Positions 1 through 10,619 of a stretch of DNA of 64,000 nt are shown in pieces. The position numbers and the translations under genes were made by a program. This DNA comes from Durusdinium trenchii (lineage: Eukaryota > Sar > Dinophyceae > Suessiales > Symbiodiniaceae). A model generated the notes under the pieces. The model was not told where the DNA came from. It saw nothing but the letters and a program-made list of their open reading frames with translations, and did no database searches. How positions within the stretch are numbered: position 1 is the first letter of the stretch; each line of letters opens with the position of its first letter. The stretch spans positions 501,016-565,015 of the forward strand of contig CAXAMN010025650.1 of the NCBI GenBank assembly GCA_963970005.1, written 5' to 3'.

Positions 1-510
1 ATGTTTTGATGGTGTCCCGATCATGTGATGGTGGCGCGGTCATGTTGTGATGGTGTCCCGATCATGTTTTGATTGTGTCCCAGTCATGTTGTGATGGTGT
101 CCCGGTCCTGTTTTGATGGTGTCCCGGTCATGTTTTGATGGTGTCCCGGTCATGTTGTGATGGTGTCCCGGTCATGTTTTGATGGTGTCCCGGTCGTGTT
201 GTGACGGTGTCCCGGTCATGTTTTGATGGTGTCCCGGTCCTGTTGTGATGGTGTCCTGGTCATGTTTTGGCGGCGTGCCGGTTATGTTTTGATGGTGTCC
301 GGGTCATGTGACGGTGTCCCGGTCATGTTGTAGTGTCCCGGTCATGTTGTGATGGTGTCCCCGTCATGTCATGCTGGTGTCCCGGTCACCTTGTGATGGT
401 GTCCCGGTTATGTGATGGTGTCCCAATCATGTTGTGATGGTGTCTCGGTCATGTTTTGATGGTGCCCTGGTCATTTTGTGATGGTGTCCCGGTTATGTGA
501 TGATGGTGTC
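1..510. repeat. 22-bp minisatellite (GATGGTGTCCCGGTC-type)
   Basis: About two dozen imperfect head-to-tail copies of a unit containing GTTTTGATGGTGTCCCGGTC run from the window start to about position 510, where the array ends against unique sequence (AAGGAAGAGATGG). Units alternate between GTTTTGATGG and GTTGTGATGG heads, and a few are shortened to GTCATGTGATGG, which shows internal deletion by slippage. Reading frames through the array have no protein character. The array probably continues beyond the left window edge. Confidence 0.95.
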
Positions 511-1029
511 CAAGGAAGAGATGGTCGATGTGTTGAAAACAGCAGCTGTTTCCAGATTTTTTCTTTTTGTCCCGGTTTGTATCTTGCTATTGGGGTCTCC
601 AGCTGGGCTAATTAAATATAACAGACAAAACAAGAATTGAGAGGTGAGTGGCGTTAGCGACCGTGAGCTTTTAGCGCGTTTTTGTGCACTTCATCGCATA
701 GATAGTCCTGCATCATGCCTGGTGGTGACGTATGTTGTGATTGCCAACAGCACGATATTGCTTCGGGGAAGGTGCTTCGGGCTCTGAATGGTGGGACGGG
801 GGGGTGATGCAGTTCACGAAAGAGCTAAGACCACAAGAACACATATGATAGACCACTTGCCGAAGCAGCTTCATGACAACAAAAAGGGTCTGCGCTTTTG
901 TAGTCAACGCCTGCGTTCCCGGCGCTTGCGCGGCAGTCGGCGGCATTTTGTGCTGCAGCAAAAACGCGAAACTTTGTCCGTGAAGACATGGGTACGCGCA
1001 AAACTCGTTCCTTGGTAGTAACAATGTTC

Positions 1030-1235
1030 GCTACTAGGGGCTCCTGGCCTTACTACTAGGAGCAAGGACGCTACTAGGGGCTCCTGGCATCGCTACTAGG
1101 AGCAAGGACGCTACTAGGGGCTCCTGGCATCGCTACTAGGAGCAAGGAGGCTACTAGGGGCTCCTGGCATCGCTACTAGGAGCAAGGACGCTACTAGGGG
1201 CTCCTGGCATCGCTACTAGGAGCATTCTTACTACT
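1030..1235. repeat. Tandem GCTACTAGG module array (family A, forward)
   Basis: Five copies of a 40-bp unit made of two modules: GCTACTAGGGGCTCC followed by TGGCATC, then GCTACTAGGAGCAAGGAC. This is the best ordered forward copy of the commonest repeat in the window. The same modules recur in both orientations at dozens of places, mainly inside introns. It is followed at about 1,270-1,330 by two copies of the related GGTTGGAGGCCATC module (family B). Confidence 0.9.
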
Positions 1236-1673
1236 AGTATTGCTTCAAGCTATTATTGGAAGAATGTGTCATTAGTTGGAGGCCATGGCTATTAGGTTGG
1301 AGGCCATCACTAGTAGGGTGGTTGCTTCAAGCTAATCATTGGAAGAAGGCCGAATTCCACGGGCTTCCCCGCTTGTTAAGGTCTGCGCCTGACGCCACAA
1401 CCTTCACAGCCTTTGCCCGTGGAGAGGCATCAGACATTGGACACACACATTCAAGGATTGTGAACTAAGATGCGAAGAATCGGGGTTCTTTTCAATTACA
1501 GTACAAAAACAAGAAAGCATCATGCTTCGGAAGAATCTGAAAAGACGACACTCACAATGTGAAAACATTTGAACAACTTTGACCCCCGGAAGAGAATAGA
1601 ACACATGTAGAAGTGATGGTGCTGCAGCTACTCAACTTTCACTCGTCAGTCGAGTTCCTTCACGCTACTGCAG

Positions 1674-3450
1674 GCAACCTACGAGCAGTATATCGACGAT
1701 CTGAAGGCACAGCTTGACAAGCAGGCTGGTCAAGGGCGCATTGTCCTCTGTCTTAGCAGCCTGTCAGACTTGATGTTGCATATGGTTTGAAGCAGAGCAT
1801 CTACGTTGCCGCAAATGTGGGAACCTGGAAAACCTCAAGGTAAAATGAAAAAGGTATCATAAAAGTGTCTTGGTTAGCTACACATATAGTTACTTTTTGT
1901 GAGAAAGAACACCGTTCATAGTGGCTTCAAGTTGATTCGCTGTCAGGGTGGTGGCTGGGTGACTGTGGCTCCACGTGACACCTGTCAGCAGGGCAACGAC
2001 TCGGAGAGTGCTGCCGCTGCTTGGAGACATGCAATGCAGCATCATGACTTGTAGTTCTACTCTGCTTGAAAGATTTGTTGAAAAGAACACGGAAGAAAAC
2101 AGACAAACAAAGGAAGGTGAGAAGGTCCAAGAGAAAGGACAAAGAGAACAGACCAAAAAAACAAAGGATTTGTTTTACATGTAGCTCCACTTCAATTATC
2201 TTGAAACGAGCTGAACGATCACTGCAAAGACGAGAGTTCCTGCAAAAGGAAACCAACAATAAAAAGGTGCAGTTTTCGTCGCTGGCAGTAGATAAGCTTT
2301 CCTGTTTGCTCTTTCGTTGAAAGCAGACAATTCACTTCCAATCCACCCGCAAGTTGTATTTCACTGCCTATGAAGGACGGTATTATCACGTTGTGCTCAA
2401 ACAAGACGTCAGCCGAGGTTTCGAACATCTCCCGCATCAATGCTGAATTTTGGGCGCAAAAAGCTGGTTGCGCTACTCGCCAGAACCATTTGTTGTTGGG
2501 CGCAGCTAAGGGTGCAGTGATCTGGGGCACAGAACCAGCGATCTCACTGCAGATTCTTTTTTCAACTGGTATATTTGAAAGTGACGTCACTTGATTCACC
2601 CTTTTGACCTATATAGCCTATATGGATACGCCTGAGGTCGGCTATGAGACAGGTGGAGCGCAGTACCAAGCAGGCAAAGGGAACCTGAGCGACGTTCCTT
2701 TTTGTTTCATCCTCCTTCTTGGTCACCCACCACAGACAGGACTGATTCGTGGCTTTGATCCTGCCACCATCTTGCGAATTGGAAGATGCCTTAGAAGATG
2801 TGGCGATGCACAGCTACAACTCAAAAGGTCTCGGACTGAGAAGCTGCATATTCCAATCTGAGGTTTGCCCTACAACATGCCAGCCCATTCTTTGCAGCGA
2901 TCGCAGTACGTGAACGGTCTTGCTGAACTGTCTCCTGAGATTCGATGCTCGCTCATTCTGAAAGTTCTTCAAAGCACGTCTTTGAGAGGAAGGTGGATTC
3001 TAAGAAGGTGAAGTTGTCAGCATCATCCGAAGGAAGATTAAGGATTTTCTATCATCCAAAAGGAAGATGATTTGATTGAACCTTTTGGATTTTCCAAACC
3101 AAGACAAGTTCATCAAAGGTTTCTTCGAGGAAGCAATTTTGCCGTCCGACATGACATGTGTTACATGATGTGTTTCTTTTGCTTACTCTTGGATGGAGGC
3201 CATCACTATTAATTAGGTTGGAGGTCATCGCTAGTAGGTTGGAGTCCATTGCTATTAGGTTGATCGCTAGTAGGTTGGAGGCCATGTGTTTCTTTTGCTT
3301 ATTCTGTTCAACGTATTCTTCGATGTTTCATTTGGTGCACTGAGGACGACCACTCTTTGAGGCGACTGCCGAGATTGTGGGACAGCACTACCGAGGCGCA
3401 AAACCCACCAGCCAGGAGCCCCAGGATTTCTCGGAATTCCTTTTCGAGCC
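1674..3450 (+). CDS. Unassigned multi-exon coding segment with CxxC motif
   Basis: Several short open segments look like exons bounded by AG acceptors and GC or GT donors: 1674-1724 (ATYEQYIDDLKAQLDKQ, amphipathic helix), 1798-1839 (HLRCRKCGNLENLK, a CxxC pair), about 1947-1991 (GGGWVTVAPRDTCQQ), about 3104-3157 (DKFIKGFFEEAILPSDMT) and about 3362-3412 (ATAEIVGQHYRGAKPTSQ). The first three are in consistent phase 0. I recognise no family; the two cysteines may belong to a small zinc site. The segment could be the end of a separate gene or an upstream part of the carboxylase gene that follows. A family B repeat sits at 3185-3290. Start and stop are not identified, and ends are approximate. Confidence 0.35.
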
Positions 3451-4929
3451 TTTTCAAATTCTTTGTGTCTTTCAAATGGTCTTTTTTTACTTGTGTTTAT
3501 TGAGAGGCCGTAAAGCCGTAAAGTAGCTTAATTAAGCAGTTCAAGTAGCTAGTTTAGCATGCGACAGGAAGCTACTAGACGGGGATGTAGAAGAATCAAT
3601 ATCAATTCGTTTCTGACAATTAAAAAACTTTGTGACTCCAATGCGGCTTTGTCTACTCCAATTGATACATGCTGTGAAAGGTTGCGACTTGAGACCTTAA
3701 GGCGACTATTAATCTTGAGTAGAGGGGTGAGAGTAGAGGGGTGAGAGGCTGGAGATGATTTTCTTGCTTCTTGTTACTACTAGCAAGGCACTTGTTACTA
3801 GAAGCGATGCACTTGTTCCTAGTAGCGTTTTTTTTGAAAGGCTGGGTTCCTTGGCACCCGTACAATTTCCACGCTGGAAATTTCTTTGATGCCAAGACTG
3901 GCTACTGCCCTCAGGCAAGCAGTGCACCAAATGTGTTTTGTTTTGCTGGATTGTTGGGACTTGCTTCAGAGTTGCATTGTTATCCACATCGTCAGGTTTG
4001 CTGTTAGCAAGAAGCTACTAGTAACAAGGACACTATTAGGTGGAGGTTTGGCTTTGTGCAGGATGAAACAACCTTGGAGTTGCTGGATGCAAAGTGCTTG
4101 CACCGGCCTCGAGAGAGACCGGACGGAGTCTCATAGAGTTACGGTCGGTGCTTATTGTTTCTAATAGCTTTTTGTTACTACTAGTAAGGCACTTGTTACT
4201 AGAAGCGATGCACTTGTTCCTAGTAGCTTATTGTTTCTTTTGCGGTCTGTGCTATGACCTGCTGAAGGCCCATGCCAAACTGGGTCTTCTCTCCAAAGTT
4301 CCCGATCGAGGCAGGGTCTTCTCTTCTGATACCAGGGCGAGCATGTTGGTAAGCTGGGCGTACCTGGCGTGTTCCGGGAAGAGTTGAAAAGGTACTTGAC
4401 TCCGGGGAGCACCAAATAATTGAATGTCTATCCTTGCAGCCGAACATAGTTGAGGGACCCCGAACAGCTAGAGCTTAAATAGACAAAGCAATGAAAGTCC
4501 TGGTGTCCAGCAGGTTGCAAGATAGAACACAGGGATGGTGGCAAGGAGGGTACTCCGGGAGTTCCAAGAATTGATCGTTGAGAGTGAGATCAGCTGCAGT
4601 TTGTTCGAAGTAAAGCTGTAGGATTTCCTGAGTCGGAGCTATCCACTGATCATCAAGGTCTCAAGAGTGCTGCCTTTGCCCCGAAATCGTCACTTTAAAG
4701 CACAACGTGCACAATCCCCTGCACCTGCCATGCAGCTCCTCATTTTACATAATTTTACGCACCCAAACCGTAACATTCTGTGACAGTTTACAAAGTGGAT
4801 ATTTCTTGATATTTATTCAAGTCGCCTCACAATAAACGCCGAGTGCACAGCCGGACACTCAAAGAACATCATAAGCAGAAGATGTTTAAGGAACAGAGCA
4901 CCATTGTTGCGCTTAAAGCATCCTAACAG

Positions 4930-7900
4930 CTATTGTTGGGAGGCTTTGAAGAAGTGGACTGAGCGCCAAATCGACCTCTTTGCCAAGAAGGGGCTGACAC
5001 TGCAGCAACTCCGAATCAAGAATCCTGGCCAGGCATTCACGGCTTGGCTTGTATGTAGGTTTGCTCATGGTTGTGCTCTTTTGCGTTGCATAATGTTGCG
5101 TACGTACAGTTTCTTCCGTCGTTTGTTCTGTTCGACACCGTGTCTGTGTGTGTGTGGAGACATGTGGGGACCTGATATGGTGGCCATATTGCAGGGATTG
5201 GACTGGACAGCTGATGCTGTGTGGGCTCACGTGGACACCATCATCAAGGTCTTTAAGGAGAAAGGCCTTCCTGCTCCCATCGTTTACATCCACAACCATG
5301 TCACTTGGCCAATATCAATATTGTGATCTTTAAACAAACGTCAATGAAGCCATCCAATGCATTGCCAATGCACTCAAACATGGTCAATAAACTGCTTTGA
5401 ATGATGAAGTCTTGACTTTATGCTCAGCATGAAGAGAATGATTGAAATGGTATCAAGCAATGTTCATTGGTTAGACAAGACAGGAAAGACAAATCCACTA
5501 ACAAGAATGCCACGGAAAGGGGAGACAACGTGTTGGCCCAAAAGCCCTTGACCTTCGCTGAAACGTTGCTACCGCACTGACCTCTTGCTACCTAGCTGAG
5601 CTCGTTTTTGCTTTGACGGCTCAAAGTTGGATGATGTTTCAAGGGACCTTTTCACGTTGCTGGATTCTATGCTAGGACTTCAACGGTATGGCTGGCCACA
5701 CAGGAGCTGAGCTCTTCCGCAAAGCCCAACAGGCAAAGACGACTCGCTGTGTGCACTTAGTATCTCATATAAATCTCATACAGCCCATACATAATCAACT
5801 TTCATGTTGTTGTTCAGGAGGTGTGTTAACTGCCCCTTGCTACACAGCAAGAACACGGTCCAAAGCCCTTAAGCCTTAGACCTAGATCAAGTCCATTAAG
5901 AAGGACAAATTTGTTTTGCTTGTGTGATGTTTTGAAGTTTTGTATCTTCTTTTCTATGTTGTTCTTCAGGATCTTCAGGTTGGTAACATTTAGGACAGCC
6001 TACGTAAACCATGCTGCTTTTCTTGGAAGTGAACAGGCTGTTCAATTACAAAGTCAATAGAGAACACAGTAACAGTACTTCTTTTTTGTTTGAAGGCGGG
6101 GTGACTTGAATCATTTTGAACCCGGTCCCACAGTTGACCAAGGGTCAGGAGGTTGCTGCGAACAGACACCACGTTACATTTGTGAGTCATGTTCCTGTCT
6201 TCAAAGATTTTTGATGCGTCCATCCGAAGCTATTAGTAACAAGTGCATCTCTAGTAGTAACAAGTGCATCGCTACTAGGAACAAGAAGCTATTAGTAACT
6301 ATTTTGTCGAGGCCAATTTCAGCACCTTGGTGATTGACGGCGCACCACGTAAGAACGGTACTCACAATGACAACACAGCGCCTGGGTCGTTTTTTCATGA
6401 GGATGGATTCAATGTGCTTTGTCGGATTTGTTTTTTCTGTTGTCTGCTGAATCTGGAAAGCAGCATGACTCGACACATATTACTAAATGTCGTTATTCTT
6501 GTGGGTGTCAAGTTGTCAAGGTGCTTCTTGCCAGCTTGAATTTGGATGCCGCGCAAAAGGCAGCCTTGGCAGAGTACAACCACAACCAGCAGATGATTGA
6601 GAACCCAAGCACCAGTAAGCATCCTGTTGTTTTGGCCATTGGTTCAGGAGGGTTCTACCCATTATGAAGGATTGTGAAGTTTTGTTGCAAGCAGCATAGT
6701 TTTCATCTTGGGTTTTCCACGATGCCAATTTCAATCAATTGCATTTTTTTGCGGGTGTCAGCGTGGACAATTCCCAAGGAATCTGATCTGCCGATTTGAT
6801 AGCCGACGCTTGGCTTGACCTGGACTAGACGAGTTTGCCTTGAGAATTGGTCGCTGCAACGATGCAAGCAGCCTGAGGCACGTCGCAAATGACCCCTTGG
6901 GACTCTGATTGGGCAGGTGGCACTGAAGGCAGGTAGCTATCAAAGCAGGTAGCGGTAGCATTGTGAGACATTGGTGAGACATGGCTATCAAATGTTTGAG
7001 GCCATCGCTAGTAGGTTGGAGATGTTTGTATATCTGATTTGATCTTCAGGCTCCGACATCCGCATCGCCAAGGAGTACTCCTTGGATGTGCGGAAGATCA
7101 ATGATGCCAAGGACATTTACCTTTCTCTGTGAAGAGGTTTGATCTCCACCATGCCCCGAGGAGATTGCCAGTGAAGTCTTCCCCCTTGAGAGGGCAGTGA
7201 CGCCATTCTCCGAGTACAAGCTGCGACTGGGCATTGTTGCATGGCTTCAAGATGGAAGTCTTGTGAAGTCTTAAGCCGCTTTGTTTTTTTTGAATGCCAC
7301 GTCTCATGGTTCAATGCGTTGCCCAAATTGCGTAGAGACCAGAGACATTCGATTAGTGTGTTCCACTTTGCGGACCTTCACCTGACTAAGGCACTCATGA
7401 TCGAGCCAGGAATCGAACCCAAGACGGCCGACTCGGCTCCTTTGTGTCATAGTGGTTGGAATGCTGGAACTCAAGTTGAACATAAATCAGGTGTCGAGAA
7501 AACATATATCTTGGACACCTGAATCGAACTCCCCCTAGACTGGCGCCGGAATCGAGTTGAGAGTGACAAGGACGCCAATAAATTTAAGGTGCGGAAGTGG
7601 GTCAATGGCGGCGGCAAGCTGAAAGTCGGAGGAGATGTCCTCGTTGGTTTGAAGCGCTGGGAGACCTTGACAGAAAAGACTCCGGAAGTGGACCAGCTCT
7701 TGAAGAATATGCCTGAGGCCTCGGACATGTGGAGTGATTCAATTCATGTTGCCATAGTGCCACATCAAATGTGTTCAATAACTTTCAGGAAGACTTTTTG
7801 TTGGACTTGTTCTTTTTTTGTTTTTCATTCTTGACGGATTTAGACCAATCCGCTGTTTGTTCCCTTGGAGTGCGACACTACAACAACAATCACACGCTCG

Positions 7901-10240
7901 CGCCAGGAATTGGAAGCCGCTCTTGGTCAGAAATCCAAGCTCATTGGACCTGCAGATCTTCCCTCTGACCTTACTGCGGCCCAGCGTCACACAGCTTTGG
8001 GATTCCAGCAGAAGGGCTTGGAGTTTACCAAAGCACAGGCAGGCGAGTTCAAGTGCATTCGCTCATACTTGCGGAGATTTGTCTTCAGAGATGTTCTTCG
8101 GAAGATTGGTCAAAGCAAAGAGGAAAACGCACAAATGATTGTGGCCAGAAGTTGCTAACAGCACTGAGAGTGAAGTATATCAGTATATATATATAGATGT
8201 TTTTATTGCATTCAAATGTTTTCCCTGTGGCCCATTTGGAAGGATTCGAGAGTCCTAGAGTGTTCCTCAAATGCTTTAATGCAGGTAGCGGCACTTGTCA
8301 AAGATCCAGTTGCGAAGGTTTGTGCCACTAGTACCTCCTGGAGTGTTTTGAACCTTAAGTTTCCCAAAGATCTAGGAACCAAATCATTAGAGCTATCCTG
8401 CGTCCAAGGTAGTATCTACTTAAGCTACTAGCTACTTAGCTACTAGCTACCTCTCTACCTCCTACCCCCCCTCCAAATAGAAATAGAAAACCTCCTGTGA
8501 GGCCAAGGGCACGGACTTGACACCTTTGCTCCTGGCCCCGGAAGTCTTGCACAGTGCTCCGAAGTCCCTTCGAGCTGGCACCAAGTTCCAGGTGCTCATG
8601 GACAAGCTGGATGGCAAGTTGCCCAAGAAGGCCGGACTTTCAACGGAAACCAACGAAGTTCTTTCTCTTCAATGCTTGCAAGGAAACAGGCTGTTGATGA
8701 TAGAAAACGTGTGAACATAACAAGGGCAAGTTCCAGTTCATTCGCTTTAGCAGGTCTTAGAAGGCCTTGAAACCCTCAAGCTTTGGTAGAGGTTTGTGTC
8801 TTTGTTACTCTCCTTAGGCTTTGTTTAAGGCTTGACCTCCTGGCTTGGACCCCGGTCGGTTTACCAATACTTTCCTTTCTTTGCCTTTCTCTCGTTTTTT
8901 TCTTTAAAACTTAACCCGTCTTTCTTTTTGAGTTTGGTGCAGGAAGAGATCAAATTTGTCGGCTTCGGCCTCGCACCTGGAGTGGCCTCTGGACCTGAAA
9001 GCCTCGGTAGAGATTTGGTCTTGAGTCTCTTGGCTCCAATAGTCTTTTTTGAGGAACTGATGGCCTGCCTCCAACCCAATAGCGATGGCCTCCAACCATG
9101 GAGGAAGGCATGTTAGTTCATGTTTTCTATGCCCCGAAATTGATTCTTTGAGTCTTTGAGGCTTGGTTTTTGGTTTTTCTACCCTGTCCCACGACAGGAT
9201 GCATACATTAATTATATATATTATATAACTATACAACAATGAGCGACCACCAAAAACTGGCAATGACCACCCTAGCCTCAGACATTTGCTTTCTTGATCA
9301 TGTCCTCTTCGCTACCCAGCGGTTTTCGCAGTCCCTCAAATGTGTTTAGTGTAATGCTTGTGACAATTCTTGATGCCTGCACCTCCGCTTACTTGAGGCT
9401 TTTTGCATGAAGGTCAGACCGTGCAGGCAAGCTATTCCAGCTGTGGGACACAACGCCTGCTGTTGCTGTCGTCGGTGTTCGGTGGTGACCGGACTTTGCA
9501 CTCTAGATTACAAGTTTCGTTCTCGAAACCATAGCCACAATAGCCATAGACCAGTCTGATCTCTTGTGCAGGTCCAATTGCCAGATCCCGATGCAGCAGC
9601 CAGTGCGGCTGCAACTGCCGGAGGAAACCGAAAGGCAACACCAGGCAACAAGCTGGAGGCGACTAAGTCAGAAGTGTTCTTGTTACTAGTAGCGTCCTTG
9701 CTCCTAGTAGCGATGCCAGGAGCCCCTAGTAGCGTTCTTATTCAAGTGCATTCGCTCAAATGAACGGCTGAGTAAGTTTTCCTTTGGCCCCGGAGCTGCC
9801 AACACACAGCTGCTGTTCAGCCCATCTGTTCAGCCGCGTCGTTCAGGTCCCCACCGTTGTCCCTGGAGAGGTGCTTTCCTATGCTGTCAAGGTGGGATTG
9901 CTGCCGCAAACGTCTCACGGAACCTTGTTGGAAACTGATCATGGAATTCTGTTTCAGCTTCAGTTTCAGTTCTGAAGGTGGGTGACACATTGAAGAAGGG
10001 CCAGATCTTGTGCGTCCTCGAGTCAATGAAGATGGTGGTTGCCCCAGCTTGCTCGGGCTGGTATGACAGTGGTCCAAGCCGGTCCAAGTCCATAAAAATA
10101 GCGCCTGAGGAAATGAAAATCCCAGTGCCTGATGAACTAGATGGATTGGTCGTCAAGGAGCAAGGGATGTGGGGTGAAAGATTCTGTCAAGTTCCTCGAT
10201 GTTCTTCATTTTGTCAAACCAAGTCTTATTAGGTTGGAGG
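4930..10240 (+). CDS. Biotin-dependent carboxylase: carboxyltransferase barrel and biotinyl domain (pyruvate carboxylase-like)
   Basis: Exons read in order: 4930-5050 (ends LRIKNPGQAFTAWL), 5195-5299 (GLDWTADAVWAHVDTIIK...PIVYIHNH), 5676-5732 (DFNGMAGHTGAELFRKAQQ), about 6323-6376 (LVIDGAPRKNGTHNDNT), 6521-6614 (VLLASLNLDAAQKAALAEY) and 7050-7129 (SDIRIAKEYSLDVRKINDA). They match the pyruvate carboxylase/oxaloacetate decarboxylase barrel, where IHxHxHD binds metal and a short strand-turn with Thr/Ser-Asn follows. Exons 9847-9891, 9978-10034 and 10110-10165 encode the biotinyl domain with the attachment motif ESMKM; the modified Lys is codon 10029-10031. Donors at 5733 (GC) and 6615 (GT, joining A+GC to Ser) keep frame. 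Exons at 7.16-9.65 kb lie between the two domains and are annotated separately. The N-terminal biotin carboxylase half was not found. After codon EQG near 10,165 the expected tail (VKDSVKFLDVL) is in another frame, suggesting an indel or a missed junction. Confidence 0.75.
7161..9645 (+). CDS. Exons between carboxyltransferase and biotinyl domains, function unrecognised
   Basis: Exon-like segments with proper borders: 7161-7262 (EIASEVFPLERAVTPFSEYK), 7589-7747 (VRKWVNGGGKLKVGGDVLVG, then MPEASDMWSDSIH), 7871-8038 (RQELEAALGQKSKLIGPADL, GC donor), 8090-8140 (DVLRKIGQSKEENAQMI), 8501-8657 (TKFQVLMDKLDGKLPKKAGL), 8943-9006 (EEIKFVGFGLAPGVASGPES) and 9572-9644 (VQLPDPDAAASAAATAGGNR, GC donor). 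The last is an Ala/Gly linker of the sort that precedes biotinyl domains. By position these should be the C-terminal part of the carboxylase and its linker, but I see no firm match to the usual pyruvate carboxylase tetramerisation region. They could therefore be lineage-specific or part of an interleaved gene. A candidate exon at 10,493-10,588 (AVILSLGRGLAVVRICHAKG) lies after the biotinyl domain. Confidence 0.45.
7401..7545 (-). other. tRNA-like / SINE-like remnant with hairpin
   Basis: Read on the minus strand, 7409-7419 gives GGTTCGATTCC, the conserved T-arm sequence of a tRNA (internal B box). A second similar segment lies at 7520-7530. No complete cloverleaf with matching acceptor stem was found, so this is not a functional tRNA. 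The inverted repeat CAGGTGTC (7488-7495) / GACACCTG (7514-7521) could form an 8-bp stem with an 18-nt loop. The most economical reading is a decayed tRNA-derived short interspersed element lying in an intron. Confidence 0.3.
8365..8470. repeat. Dispersed element, family C (CTAGGAACCAAAT...GAGCTATCCTGCGTCC)
   Basis: The motif string ATCTAGGAACCAAAT, then GAGCTATCCTGCGTCC, then a run of TAGCTAC units ending in CTACC(C)n, is present here. Parts recur at about 14,205-14,235, 47,265-47,405 and 53,018-53,045. The copy at 47.3 kb keeps the same order, including the terminal pyrimidine run. The conserved order of unrelated motifs marks a true interspersed element rather than simple sequence. Confidence 0.6.
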
Positions 10241-10432
10241 CCATCGCTCTTAGGTTGGAGGCCATTCCTGTTAGGTTGGAGGCTATTCCTACTTTATTAG
10301 GTTGGAGCTTGCCATTAGGTTGGAGGCCATTCCTATTGGGTTGGAGGCCATCGCTATTTTGTTGCCATTGATTGCTATTAGGTTGAAGGCCATCCCTATT
10401 AGGTTGGAGGCCATCGCTCTTAGGTTCTAAGT
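10220..10432. repeat. Tandem GGTTGGAGGCCATC module array (family B, forward)
   Basis: Nine or so copies of an approximately 21-bp unit, GCTATTAGG plus TTGGAGGCCATC, with variants GCTCTTAGG and CCTATTAGG. It lies directly after the biotinyl exons. One unit is interrupted (TTTGTTGCCATTGATTGC). The reading frame through the array gives a repetitive Leu/Glu/Ala-rich peptide, which I treat as an artefact. Confidence 0.9.
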
Positions 10433-10619
10433 GAGTCAGACAAATTCTACGCTTGGAGATCTTCCAATGTATCAACGCAACAAAGAATAGAGGCAGTCAT
10501 TTTGAGCCTTGGCAGAGGGTTGGCTGTGGTCAGGATCTGCCATGCAAAGGGCGCACCAAAGAGAAGCAAGGCGACATCCTGGCGCCAGGTGACCTGATGG
10601 TGGAGCTACAGGAGAACTA

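Noticed and set aside
1030..1235. CRISPR array
   Set aside because: Repeats are contiguous modules without unique spacers, in eukaryotic DNA.
7401..7441. Functional tRNA gene on the minus strand
   Set aside because: Only the T-arm sequence is present; no acceptor, D-arm and anticodon stems could be paired.
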